Source of the DNA: CAZWDL01 sp964632995
GTDB lineage: Bacteria; Bacteroidota; Bacteroidia; Chitinophagales; Saprospiraceae
Direction: 5' to 3'
DNA length: 12,052 bases
NCBI GenBank assembly: GCA_964632995.1
Contig: CAZWDL010000172.1
Location: 1-12,052 of the forward strand
In this document: positions 1 through 8,160 of the stretch, in pieces
How the letters are laid out: each line of letters opens with the position of its first letter
How positions within the stretch are numbered: the stretch's first letter is position 1
Notes under the pieces: model-generated
What the model was told of the DNA's origin: nothing
Database searches by the model: none
What the model saw: only the letters and a program-made list of their open reading frames with translations
Position numbers and translations under genes: made by a program

Positions 1-373
1 GCCGGAAGGCGTCGGCGATGGCGCTGAGGACGAAAATCGTGATGCAGACGGCGAGCAGGCTCTCCATCTGTTGCAATACCAGAAACATGGCCCCGCTGAG
101 AAACAGCGTCCAGAACTGGGTACGATAATAGCCGATGCTGTCGGTCAGGCGCCCGCCGATGTAGGCGCCCAGGATAGAGCCCACGCCGAAGCAGCTCATG
201 ACGTAACCGGCCTGCGCCAGACTGTAGTTGAGCTGCTGCGTCAGGTACACGGTCATAAACGGAATGACCATCGTGCCGGCCCGGTTGACGAAACTCACCA
301 GGGCCAGCATCCAGATGTCGCGCGACAGGCCGGTGAAGGCCTCGCGGTAAAGCCGGGCGCTGCGTCGGAGCAT
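1..373 (-). CDS. MFS transporter, N-terminal part (runs off left edge)
   Basis: The minus strand reads an open frame of 124 codons from ATG at 373 to the window edge. It starts MLRRSARLYREAFTGLSRDI. Four hydrophobic stretches are visible at about residues 20-44, 54-73, 88-101 and 106-120, as in the first helices of a major facilitator superfamily carrier of the inner membrane. Between helices 2 and 3 lies GGRLTDSIGYYR (residues 73-84), a good match to MFS motif A with its Asp (D78). The substrate cannot be told from this part; drug or sugar efflux carriers are common with this layout. The start is supported by a Bacteroidota-type -7 box at 390-397, which implies a very short leader. The gene is divergent from the A2M gene. 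A complete member would have about 400 residues, so roughly two thirds is missing. Confidence 0.88.
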   Translation of the reverse strand, partial: MLRRSARLYREAFTGLSRDIWMLALVSFVNRAGTMVIPFMTVYLTQQLNYSLAQAGYVMSCFGVGSILGAYIGGRLTDSIGYYRTQFWTLFLSGAMFLVLQQMESLLAVCITIFVLSAIADAFR

Positions 374-385
374 TTGGTCGCTTTG

Positions 386-418
386 CTTGCAAAAGTAAGA
401 AGGTTGTACGTATGTTTC
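386..418 (+). promoter_or_regulatory. Weak candidate promoter for the A2M gene
   Basis: CTTG at 386-389 and TATGTTTC at 411-418 are 21 bases apart and resemble the Bacteroidota TTTG / TAnnTTTG pair with one mismatch in each element. Transcription from here would give a leader of about 130 bases before the ATG at 556. The leader contains a short heptamer repeat (TTGGCTA TTGGCTG, 480-493). The call rests on motif resemblance only. Confidence 0.25.
390..397 (-). promoter_or_regulatory. -7 box TACTTTTG for the MFS gene
   Basis: Read on the minus strand this is TACTTTTG, an exact match to the Bacteroidota sigma-ABfr -7 consensus TAnnTTTG. It sits 16 bases before the ATG at 373. No TTTG -33 element is visible at the usual distance, so this is a half-match. 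Confidence 0.5.
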
Positions 419-555
419 AGGATTATATTAGTGAATGGACGATTAGGATGTCCCGTTCGCAGCCCTCGGCTTTTATCAGTTGGCTATTGGCTGTTTCAGC
501 GATAATAAAGGAATACAGACTTACGGGGTAATCAGGATATGAAACATCGGTTGGT

Positions 556-3500
556 ATGAAAAAAATTATACTCTTTCTTTTCCTCACTTGTCTCTTGATG
601 CTGCCCGCACGCACTCAGGAACTCGCTTTGAAACATCTTTACCGGATATCTGCCGCGCAAGCACGGCAATTATATCAGTCTGAAGAATCCCTGAACCCAG
701 CTTTGTTTAACCGGCTGGTAGATGTGGTCCTCCGGGATTCCATTTTTTGGGACCTGTTTCCCGGTCACTACCTGATTGTATCAGCCGACGGGGAGCAGCT
801 GCAAGTGGAACAACGAAGCGTCAATCATTTTTCCGTTGTGATGCTCAACAACGAGCGGGACCTGGCTTTTCGGGTGATCGATTCCACCGGCCGGGCCTTG
901 CCGGACCTGGAAGCCCGCTTTCGCAAAAAGCAAGTGCCTTACGATGATGTCACCGGGACCTATCGTCTGAGGAAATGGAACAAAGGAGGTCTGTTAGAAA
1001 TCCGTTCTCCGTGGGATACCGCCTTTTTCGATATCGACGCCGAATCCCGGAAATCGATGTTAGCCAGGCGATACCGCCGCTTCAGCAGCCGGGGCTTCGG
1101 ATTTGTGCTGACCACGCCCATCCGGTGGGTGGAGGGAATTGTCAACTACTTCCGTCGCGGTTTCGGATACGGCGGCTGGGGCCTGCGTCTTTTTCCGAAG
1201 AGAATAAAAAAACTGATGGGCTACATTGCTCTGAGCCAACCCCGGTACCGGCCGGGGGATATGCTGCGCGTCAAGGCGCATCTGGCCGATCACGGGGGGC
1301 GGCCCTGGGAAAAAGAGGCCCGGCTGACCTGCAGTTTCTTCGGGGAAAATTACCGGCGAAAGGTCGTTATCGATACCCTGCTGGGACCGGAGCAGCCGGG
1401 CGTCTTCGGCTATGAATTCGCGCCGCCGTCCGACTGGCCCCTCGATGAGCGCTACACGATCGATCTGGACATTGAAGAAAAGCATTTCTACGAGGGCCTG
1501 TCTCAGTCTTTCCAATACGAGGATTACCAACTCGACGCCGTACAGTACAGCCTGACCTCCCTGCGTGAGCAATACGCACAGGGGGAACCCATCGTACTCG
1601 AAGCGACCGCCCGGGACTACAACGGCCTGCCCGTCCCCGATGCCTTTATCCGGCTGGTGCTGCTGACTGGTTCGGTCGAATCGTTCTACGAAGACGAAAT
1701 GCTGATCCCGGATACCCTCTGGCGCTACGAGCAGGCCCTGGCGGCCGACGGCCCTACCCGGATCACCATACCGGACAGCCTGCTACCGGCGGCAGAAATG
1801 GAAGTGGAGGTCAAGGCCGTCTTCGTCAACAGCAACGGCGAGCTCCAGGAGAAGGCGGCCGACTTCAGCTACGATGCGACGCCCCGGCGCCTGGAAGTTC
1901 GTCTGGAGGACGGCGATGTGATCGCGGAAGCTTTTGAAAACGGAAAAGCGGTGCAACGGGAAGCAGCACTGGAGGTCAGTGCCTCCGATAATGATTTTTT
2001 GGAACCCCGACGCATTCAACTGCCCTACCGTGAGCGGCTAAATCCAAACCTGAATGAATACTGGTTCAGTTGTGGAGAGGAACTGGTAGACATCACCTTG
2101 TCGGAGAACGATGCTTCCTTTGCCTCCGGCATTCGGATGGAGGGCTTCATGCGGGCGGATTCGGTTTTCATCGAGGCCTTAAATCCGCATCGGATTCCGA
2201 TACTTTTTTTCATTCAAACGAAGGATAGCGAGGTAGCCTCCGGTCAATTTGAAACGGAACGCTGGAGCTGGCGGAATCCAGCGGAAGCACAGGCCTATTT
2301 CGTCCGGCTGCAATATATCTGGGGCGGGGAGGGGCATTCCAGGGAGCTGACGGTTCGCCGCTACGACAAGCAGCTCGATATTCAGCTGGAGATCCCCGCT
2401 CGCGTCACCCCCGGTGAACAAGCCATAGTGAATGCAAAAGTAACCGACGTGAAGGGGCGTCCTGCCGCGGGCGTTGACCTGGTCCTGGCTACGCTGAATA
2501 ATCAGTTTGGCGATCCGGCGCCCTTCTCCGGCCCGGATATTTCTTACCGGCCGCTGCCGGCCCCGCTGACCTATAACCGCTTTCATGCTTATTACGAGGA
2601 TAGAGCTTCCCATCAAATGCCACTTTCAAAGAAATGGATCGATGCGCTGGAGGTAGGGGGTGAGCTGTTCTATCAGGTTCGTTATCCGGAGCGCGGGCTA
2701 TTGCTGCATTCGGACACGGTGCAGAGCGACACCACCTACCGGCACTGGGCTCAGTTTGCGCCTTTTCTGGTGCGCGACGGCGAGATACAGCCTCTGTACC
2801 TCATCTACTGCAATGGGGAATTGCTGTATTACCACGGAGCGCGGAACCAAACACCTTACAGTTTTGCGGGTCGACCCGGAGAGAACACCATTGTCCTGCG
2901 CGGCCGTGAATACGAGTACACCCTGGAAGGCGTCCGGCTCGAAAAAGGACGCAAGCTGACCCTGTCGATCGACGAAGCGCGTTTTGGAGAAGCGCCTGCG
3001 GGTATCAGCATCCGGCGGCAGGCCGTGCCCGGCCGGCTGACGGAACAGGAACGGCGACTGCTCCGGCAATCCATTCTGGTGCTCCGGCGGGAGAGCCTGC
3101 AGCAGCCCGTTTTCCTCCGCCAGCCGGACGGCCGGATTCACCGGCTGGATAAGACCTACCGGCCCGATAAGATTATGGCCGGACCATTCGCCTTTAATAC
3201 GCCGCTGTATTTCGTTGCGCAGGGAGCATTCGTCAAACGCCTGACCTTTGAGCCCGGCTACGAGTACGTAGTGCAAAAGCAGCGGGATAAGCTCTATGCC
3301 GCCAGTCTTTTCGAAGAATCCCCTGTATTGCCGAAAAAGCTGCCGGCCCCGCCGGTTGACGATCTGCTGTTGCTTCCTTCCCAGGTGGATATCCAAGGTC
3401 CTCCCAAGCAGCAACTGGCCTTTCAGTCAAAATACCTGGATCAGCAGCCGGGAAAGGGCGCCTTTGAATGCTTATATGCTCCGGGGATGGAGGAACCCTG

Positions 3501-6159
3501 GCCGCTGCCTTTCGGCGCCGTATTTGTGTCGGATTCGGGCGACACGCTGGCTTACGAGGCCCGGTTCCCGCACGCCCGTTTTGTCAACTTGCCGGCGGGG
3601 AGGTGCCGTTTCTATCTGTTTTACTCGTCCGGCAATTATCTGGAGCGCGATATCCACATCCGGTCCGATACGTTACTTTTTCTGAATCTCATTGAGGAGA
3701 AATGGATCTCGGACACGTCGCGAACGCTGTTGGAACAATTCTTTTTTGAACCGCCGGAGGAATTATCGGCAACTGAACCATCGATAGGCGTTAATCTTGG
3801 TATAAACCCCTTCCGGGAAAACGGTCGGCTGATTACCGGCCGGGTCCTGGGAGATGACGGAGAGCCTTTGATCGGAGTGACGGTATTAATTGCCGGAACG
3901 CAGACCGGCACAGTTACCGATTTTGACGGGGCCTTTTCGCTTTGGGCGCCTTCCGGCAAAAGCGAATTGGAGTTTCGTTATACCGGATACGAGGCGGAAC
4001 GGCGGGAGGTTTCGGAAGAGAACCGGTACCTGGAGATTGATATGGATGTCAATGAAGCCAGCTTGGATGAAGTGGGCGTTGTGGGGTATTCTGTTGCTGT
4101 AAGGGGGCTGACCAGCACCAGAGCTGCGGTTAATGAGCTACAAGGGCGAGTAGCGGGAGTAGAGATTTCCCTGGATGAGAATAGCCTGGAAAATCTTTCC
4201 CTATTACCTGAGCCGGAGAATGGTTTACCAGTCCAGGGAAAGAGGAGTCAAGAAGGCCTACGCGGCGACTTCCGTGACCTGGCCGCCTGGTATCCCTACG
4301 TTTTCACCGATGAAGCCGGGAAAGCTTCTTTTCCCGTTCATTTTCCGGACAATATTACTCAATGGAAAACCTTCGCCCTGGGCATGGATGAGCAGGGTAG
4401 GGGAGGGCTGGCCACCGCCTACACCCGTGCCTACAAGGAAGTGATGGCGCAATTGGAGCTGCCGCGCTTTCTGGTGGAAGGCGACCGGGCCGATATCATC
4501 GGCAAGGCGCTGAATTACACCAATGACACGCTGCAGGTACGCACCTCATTCGCGCAGGAAGGGCTAGAGAATCGCCCCATCGAGAACGCGCTGGGCCGGA
4601 TTCTTGTGGAAACACTCCCGCTGGAAGCGCCCGACGGCATCGATTCTCTGACCTTGTCTTACCGCCTGGAGAGTCATGAACATCACGACGGCGAAGAGCG
4701 AAAGCTGCCGGTTTTTCCCCGCGGGGTCGAAGAATATGAAGGACATTTCGCCGTACTCCGCGGCGATACCAGTCTGCGGTTGTCCTTCGATCCGGCGCTC
4801 GGTCCCGTGACCCTGCACATTCGGGATAATGTGCTGGATCTTCTCCTGGAAGACCTGGACTGGGTGCAGACCTATCCCTATCATTGCAATGAGCAGACGG
4901 CCAGTCGCCTGCTGGCTTTCCTGGCGGAAAAAGAAGTGCGCCAGCAGCTCGGACAGCCCTTCGAAGAGGAGCGAGAACTGCGGCGAACCCTAGCGCGCCT
5001 CCGCAAGGCGCAGCGTGACAACGGCGGTTGGGGCTGGTGGCCCGGCAATCCCCCGGATACCTGGATGACCGCCTACGTACTGCGGGCGCTACAGCGGGCT
5101 GAGAAGGCGGGCTATCCCGTTCCTGGCTTACCGGCTGGCATCCGCTATCTTGAGAACCGCCTCCATCAAATAAAGCCCAAAGAGTTACTGTTGGTACTCG
5201 ATCTGTTCGCCGGTGCGGAAGACCGGCAACTCCTCGCTGTCACCGAAACCACGCTACAATCTATTGACAAATTGGGTCTTTCCCTTCACGAGCGATTGTT
5301 GACCTTGCGGGTTCGCCAGGTTTACGGCATTCCTTACGAGCTGGATAGTCTGTATCATTACCGTCAATCCACCGCTCTTGGCGGTCATTACTGGCCAGGC
5401 GACGAACGTAACTGGCAGTCAAACAGCCTGACCAATACCCTGCTGACCTACGAGATCCTGCGCTCGGCCGGCCGGGAAGCGGAACTGGCGCCCATCCGGC
5501 AGTATTTGCTGTCGCAGCGGGGCAGTACAGGCTGGGGGAATACCTACGCATCGGCCCGGATTCTACGTATGCTGCTCCCCGATCTCCTGGGATCAGCCGG
5601 CGAAGCGGTGAGGACGCAGGTTGCCCTGGAAGGGGCTGTTTCTACCACAGTACTAGATTTGCCTTTTGAAACGACATTCGACCCTTCAGAGGAGCTCGAC
5701 CTCCGAAAAACCGGCCCTCTCCCCGTCTTTCTTACCGCCTACCAGCAGTTCCAAAACCGCGATCCGTCGCCCCGGGATTCGCTGTACCGCATTGAAACTT
5801 ATCTCGGGCAGGAAGGACAAGCCACCACGGAACTCAGCAAAGGCCGCCCCGCCGAGCTGATCGTCGATATCTCAACGGATCAGTTGACCGATTACGCCAT
5901 GATCGAAGTACCTATCCCGGCGGGCTGTTCTTATTTTAAAAAGGCGACGAATTCTTCCGGGCCCGAAGTCCACCGCGAATATCTGCGCGAGAAGGTGGCC
6001 ATCTTCTGTCGTACACTTCCACCGGGGGAGCACCGCTTCGTCATCGAGCTGGAGCCACGTTTTAGTGGCCGCTATACGCTGAATCCGGCGGTGGTGCGGC
6101 CGATGTATTTTCCGGGAAGGGACGGGCGGAATGGGATGAAGGCGGTGAGGGTGCAGTAA
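556..6159 (+). CDS. Secreted alpha-2-macroglobulin family protein with SusC-like/TonB-box insert
   Basis: This is a 1867-residue protein with a Sec signal peptide (MKKIILFLFLTCLLMLPA, cleavage near residue 20; no convincing lipobox), so it acts beyond the inner membrane. Order of parts: an MG1-like N-terminus; MG2 from about 223 (YIALSQPRYRPGDMLRVKAH); further MG domains; a bait-region-type MG domain near 606-660 (ARVTPGEQAIVNAKVTDVKG); a carboxypeptidase-regulatory-like fold at 1090-1165 (GRVLGDDGEPLIGVTV, TDFDGAFSL); a TonB-box-like LDEVGVVGYS (1170-1179); a plug-like LQGRVAGVEIS (1195-1205); the A2M core from about 1236 (LRGDFRDLAAWYP); the thioester motif CNEQ (C1444, Q1447); an alpha-helical thioester domain with GWGWWPG (1491-1497); and a C-terminal receptor-binding-like domain (about 1755-1860). 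Bacterial A2Ms are thought to trap proteases by covalent thioester attachment. No pbpC neighbour is visible, unlike the classical enterobacterial pair. The ATG at 556 is chosen because it directly begins the signal peptide. Confidence 0.95.
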   Translation: MKKIILFLFLTCLLMLPARTQELALKHLYRISAAQARQLYQSEESLNPALFNRLVDVVLRDSIFWDLFPGHYLIVSADGEQLQVEQRSVNHFSVVMLNNERDLAFRVIDSTGRALPDLEARFRKKQVPYDDVTGTYRLRKWNKGGLLEIRSPWDTAFFDIDAESRKSMLARRYRRFSSRGFGFVLTTPIRWVEGIVNYFRRGFGYGGWGLRLFPKRIKKLMGYIALSQPRYRPGDMLRVKAHLADHGGRPWEKEARLTCSFFGENYRRKVVIDTLLGPEQPGVFGYEFAPPSDWPLDERYTIDLDIEEKHFYEGLSQSFQYEDYQLDAVQYSLTSLREQYAQGEPIVLEATARDYNGLPVPDAFIRLVLLTGSVESFYEDEMLIPDTLWRYEQALAADGPTRITIPDSLLPAAEMEVEVKAVFVNSNGELQEKAADFSYDATPRRLEVRLEDGDVIAEAFENGKAVQREAALEVSASDNDFLEPRRIQLPYRERLNPNLNEYWFSCGEELVDITLSENDASFASGIRMEGFMRADSVFIEALNPHRIPILFFIQTKDSEVASGQFETERWSWRNPAEAQAYFVRLQYIWGGEGHSRELTVRRYDKQLDIQLEIPARVTPGEQAIVNAKVTDVKGRPAAGVDLVLATLNNQFGDPAPFSGPDISYRPLPAPLTYNRFHAYYEDRASHQMPLSKKWIDALEVGGELFYQVRYPERGLLLHSDTVQSDTTYRHWAQFAPFLVRDGEIQPLYLIYCNGELLYYHGARNQTPYSFAGRPGENTIVLRGREYEYTLEGVRLEKGRKLTLSIDEARFGEAPAGISIRRQAVPGRLTEQERRLLRQSILVLRRESLQQPVFLRQPDGRIHRLDKTYRPDKIMAGPFAFNTPLYFVAQGAFVKRLTFEPGYEYVVQKQRDKLYAASLFEESPVLPKKLPAPPVDDLLLLPSQVDIQGPPKQQLAFQSKYLDQQPGKGAFECLYAPGMEEPWPLPFGAVFVSDSGDTLAYEARFPHARFVNLPAGRCRFYLFYSSGNYLERDIHIRSDTLLFLNLIEEKWISDTSRTLLEQFFFEPPEELSATEPSIGVNLGINPFRENGRLITGRVLGDDGEPLIGVTVLIAGTQTGTVTDFDGAFSLWAPSGKSELEFRYTGYEAERREVSEENRYLEIDMDVNEASLDEVGVVGYSVAVRGLTSTRAAVNELQGRVAGVEISLDENSLENLSLLPEPENGLPVQGKRSQEGLRGDFRDLAAWYPYVFTDEAGKASFPVHFPDNITQWKTFALGMDEQGRGGLATAYTRAYKEVMAQLELPRFLVEGDRADIIGKALNYTNDTLQVRTSFAQEGLENRPIENALGRILVETLPLEAPDGIDSLTLSYRLESHEHHDGEERKLPVFPRGVEEYEGHFAVLRGDTSLRLSFDPALGPVTLHIRDNVLDLLLEDLDWVQTYPYHCNEQTASRLLAFLAEKEVRQQLGQPFEEERELRRTLARLRKAQRDNGGWGWWPGNPPDTWMTAYVLRALQRAEKAGYPVPGLPAGIRYLENRLHQIKPKELLLVLDLFAGAEDRQLLAVTETTLQSIDKLGLSLHERLLTLRVRQVYGIPYELDSLYHYRQSTALGGHYWPGDERNWQSNSLTNTLLTYEILRSAGREAELAPIRQYLLSQRGSTGWGNTYASARILRMLLPDLLGSAGEAVRTQVALEGAVSTTVLDLPFETTFDPSEELDLRKTGPLPVFLTAYQQFQNRDPSPRDSLYRIETYLGQEGQATTELSKGRPAELIVDISTDQLTDYAMIEVPIPAGCSYFKKATNSSGPEVHREYLREKVAIFCRTLPPGEHRFVIELEPRFSGRYTLNPAVVRPMYFPGRDGRNGMKAVRVQ

Positions 6160-6217
6160 TACGTTTACGAAACCTCGAAGGTGTATCGATTACCCATATC
6201 TTTGGTCGGTACTGAAC

Positions 6218-6347
6218 TTCTGCGGTTCTACGGTTTTTCTGTTCCTCTGTTCTGCGGTTCTGACCTGTTTAAAGCAGTTTTTTACCTTCTTATTGACATT
6301 CAGAACCGCAGAACAGTAAAACCGATGAACAGACGAACCGTAGAATA
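6218..6347. repeat. Long inverted repeat built of degenerate octamers
   Basis: The left arm 6218-6265 parses into six octamers (TTCTGCGG, TTCTACGG, TTTTTCTG, TTCCTCTG, TTCTGCGG, TTCTGACC). The right arm 6300-6347 parses into six more (TCAGAACC, GCAGAACA, GTAAAACC, GATGAACA, GACGAACC, GTAGAATA). The arms pair: 17 bp perfect (6247-6263 with 6300-6316), 7 bp (6238-6244 with 6327-6333) and 10 bp (6226-6235 with 6336-6345). The centre, 6266-6299, is AT-rich. Confidence 0.8.
6265..6283 (+). terminator. Possible weak intrinsic terminator of the A2M gene
   Basis: CTGTTTAAAGCAG (6265-6277) can form a short stem and is followed by six T (6278-6283). It lies about 105 bases after the A2M stop, in the centre of the octamer inverted repeat. 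The stem is short, so the surrounding longer stem may matter more. Confidence 0.3.
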
Positions 6348-6435
6348 AGCGTAAAATCGTTCCTTGAAATAAGTTTAGTAGTTTGGCGCTTCGCCCTTCC
6401 CGGACACTTCGTGCACAGGTCAGGCTGGGCTCGCT

Positions 6436-6482
6436 GTTTAGCAGGTCTGAAAACGAGATTCCCGGTTTCAGACCTGCTAAAC
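6436..6482. repeat. Perfect 17-bp inverted repeat (hairpin)
   Basis: GTTTAGCAGGTCTGAAA (6436-6452) and its exact reverse complement (6466-6482) flank a 13-base loop. No T-run follows on either strand. In the convergent gap it could act as a bidirectional transcription or RNA-stability element, or be a copy of a dispersed repeat. Confidence 0.8.
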
Positions 6483-6528
6483 TCCTAAACCAGCCGCCCC
6501 GGCAGGGGTGGCGACTAAACTCCTAAAC
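6477..6528. repeat. Direct repeat CTAAACTCCTAAAC flanking a GC hairpin
   Basis: The 14-base word occurs at 6477-6490 and 6515-6528; each copy is itself close to two octamers. Between them GCCGCCCC (6493-6500) pairs with GGGGTGGC (6505-6512) with one G-T pair and a GGCA loop. The block ends just after the stop of the M24 peptidase gene on the minus strand, so it may terminate that transcript. Confidence 0.6.
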
Positions 6529-6534
6529 TTTTCC

Positions 6535-7896
6535 TCACATCTTCCCCTCTCCCTCCTTAGGTCCCACCTTCGGCATTGGCCTGGGAACGAGAAACAACTC
6601 CGTCTGTCGCCCGTCGATATAGCGGACCGTTTCGCCGTCGAAGAAGGCGTCCTCTTCCATCATCATGCGGATCTCCTTGCCCCACTCATCGAGCTGGACG
6701 GCCGTATTGAGCTCGATGGAGTAGGCCGTATTAGCGTACATGGGATAGTCACCGCGGACGGGTACGCCCTCCTGCTGGTCCCACAGTCCGATGGTGGGAC
6801 CGGCGCCGTGGCCGTGGTAGCCGATGGGGTGGGTGTAGATGGTCGGCTTCAGGCCTTCGGCTTTGCCCTTTTCCAGGGCGCCGGCCAGGATTTCGTTGCC
6901 GCTGCGGCCGGTGGCGAATTCATCGGTGAGGATATCCATGATGCGCAGTCCTTGCTGAAAGGCGTCGCGCAGGTACGCGGGCGCTTCCGTCTCGCCGGGG
7001 CGCAGCACGTAGGCATTTTGCTGGGTGTCGGTATTCAGGCCGAGGTAGGTGATGCCGAAGTCGCAGTGCAGCAGGTCGCCGGGCTGGATGACCTGCTTAT
7101 CGGGGCGCTTGGAGAAGCTGCGCAGGTGATCGAAGCTTTCCGGGTCGGCGCGCTGGATGTCGACCGTAGGATGGAACCAGGCGTCGAGCCCCAGCTCGTT
7201 GATGCGCCGGCGGTAATACCAGACCACGTCGTCGGTAGTAGTGACGCCGGGCTGGATAACATCCTCGGAGAACCCCTCGCGGATGATGGCGTGCGCGATG
7301 CGGCAGATCTGCTGGTAGACTACCATCTCGCTGTCGGTGCGCGTCTCCAGCCAGCCGATGGCCAGCGGTTCGGCGCTGACGATGCGCCCGCGGTATTTTT
7401 CCGGCAGGGTTTCCATCAGCTTGTCGTAGTGGTAGGAGCTGATGCCGTCGGCCAGCCCGAAGTGCTCGCTACGATTGACGGCGATGGTCTGCGGGTCGCG
7501 CTCTTCGATAATTTCGCGCAGGCGCGCCCACTGGTCGGGCTGTTGTTCCTTATCCCAGGCCTTTTTGAACACCTCACCTACGTCGTAGCGGGCGCAGGCC
7601 AGCGTCTGCAGGGTGTCGCCGGTATCGTAGATGACCAGCATAGTGGTGCGCCGCGCGCTGAGCCAGCTGGAGGGCAGCATGGTTTTCAGCACCGGGTCTT
7701 CGTTGTATTCGCGGGATAGGAGCAGCCACATATCCACGCCTGCCCGCCGCATGAGCGTGGGGGCGACGGTCTGGAAGCGTTCTTTGAGCCATTGGTCTTC
7801 CACCTCACCCCGTTTCTCGAGGGGCAGGATTTGTGGAATCTGGGCGAAGGCGGTGACGGTATATAAAATAGCCAGGATAGTGAGGAGGTTTTTCAT
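6535..7896 (-). CDS. Secreted M24 metallopeptidase (Xaa-Pro aminopeptidase-like)
   Basis: This is a 453-residue protein with a clear signal peptide (MKNLLTILAILYTVTAFAQ, likely cut after TAFA at residue 18), so it is periplasmic or secreted. The C-terminal half has the pita-bread fold signature with all five expected metal ligands: D279 (HCDFG), D290 (NTD, 11 residues later as in aminopeptidase P), H363 (GYHGHGAG), E395 (SIELN) and E415 (MMMEEDAFF). The N-terminal half (about 35-190) corresponds to the creatinase/prolidase N-terminal domain. Family knowledge suggests a two-metal peptidase that removes an N-terminal residue before proline, or cuts Xaa-Pro dipeptides; the exact substrate cannot be read. 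It is monocistronic here and convergent with the A2M gene. The ATG at 7896 starts the signal peptide. A partial -7-like TATTTTCG lies upstream. Confidence 0.93.
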   Translation of the reverse strand: MKNLLTILAILYTVTAFAQIPQILPLEKRGEVEDQWLKERFQTVAPTLMRRAGVDMWLLLSREYNEDPVLKTMLPSSWLSARRTTMLVIYDTGDTLQTLACARYDVGEVFKKAWDKEQQPDQWARLREIIEERDPQTIAVNRSEHFGLADGISSYHYDKLMETLPEKYRGRIVSAEPLAIGWLETRTDSEMVVYQQICRIAHAIIREGFSEDVIQPGVTTTDDVVWYYRRRINELGLDAWFHPTVDIQRADPESFDHLRSFSKRPDKQVIQPGDLLHCDFGITYLGLNTDTQQNAYVLRPGETEAPAYLRDAFQQGLRIMDILTDEFATGRSGNEILAGALEKGKAEGLKPTIYTHPIGYHGHGAGPTIGLWDQQEGVPVRGDYPMYANTAYSIELNTAVQLDEWGKEIRMMMEEDAFFDGETVRYIDGRQTELFLVPRPMPKVGPKEGEGKM

Positions 7897-7952
7897 ACGT
7901 CGTTATCTCTTTTTTGCCGAAAATAGGAAAAATGAGGGAAATGGGACTGGGG

Positions 7953-8067
7953 TACACAAAGAGCACGGAAAAGTGACTGAGTTACACAGAGGGAGAATTA
8001 CACAAAGAGCACGGAGAAAATACAGAGTTACAGTTACACGGAGGTAGAGTTACACGAAGAGCACGAA
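7953..8067. repeat. Degenerate TACACAAAGAGCACGGA repeats
   Basis: TACACAAAGAGCACGGA occurs identically at 7953-7969 and 7999-8015. A third copy with two changes is at 8051-8067. Related words (GAGTTACACAGAG near 7979, GTTACACGGAGG near 8033, GGCACAAAGATTCACA near 8071) fill the gaps. The purine-rich, ACA/AGAG-rich composition differs from the flanking genes. Confidence 0.75.
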
Positions 8068-8116
8068 GGAGGCACAAAGATTCACAAAAAAATACAAGAC
8101 AGTAGTGGCAGGTCAG

Positions 8117-8160
8117 TTTATCGGAGCTGGAGCTGTGTTGTAAAAGCTCCATTCGGTAAA
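8117..8160. repeat. Nested hairpin upstream of the M24 gene
   Basis: TTTATCG (8117-8123) pairs with CGGTAAA (8154-8160) with one G-T pair, and inside it GGAGCT (8129-8134) pairs with AGCTCC (8145-8150). There is no T-run, so terminator function is not supported. Its role is unknown. Confidence 0.4.

Larger units (their letters stand above)
6160..6534. other. Convergent intergenic region, no gene
   Basis: The region lies between the stop codons of the A2M gene (plus) and the M24 peptidase gene (minus). No reading frame here looks coding. It holds a long inverted repeat made of octamers (6218-6347), a 17-bp perfect hairpin (6436-6482), a direct repeat of CTAAACTCCTAAAC (6477-6490 and 6515-6528) and a GC hairpin (6493-6512). 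These probably serve as, or overlap, terminators for both genes. Confidence 0.7.

Noticed and set aside
71..505. 144-codon plus-strand open frame
   Set aside because: It overlaps the MFS gene on the other strand, which has clear membrane helices and motif A. The translation looks like a reverse shadow and runs into the promoter region.
6508..7719. 403-codon plus-strand open frame
   Set aside because: It is antisense to the M24 peptidase gene, whose minus-strand product has a signal peptide and all five metal ligands. The plus-strand translation is a V/G/D/A-rich mirror without a known motif.
7631..8047. 138-codon plus-strand open frame
   Set aside because: Its first part is antisense to the M24 gene's signal-peptide end, and its tail runs through the ACACAAAGAGCAC repeats.
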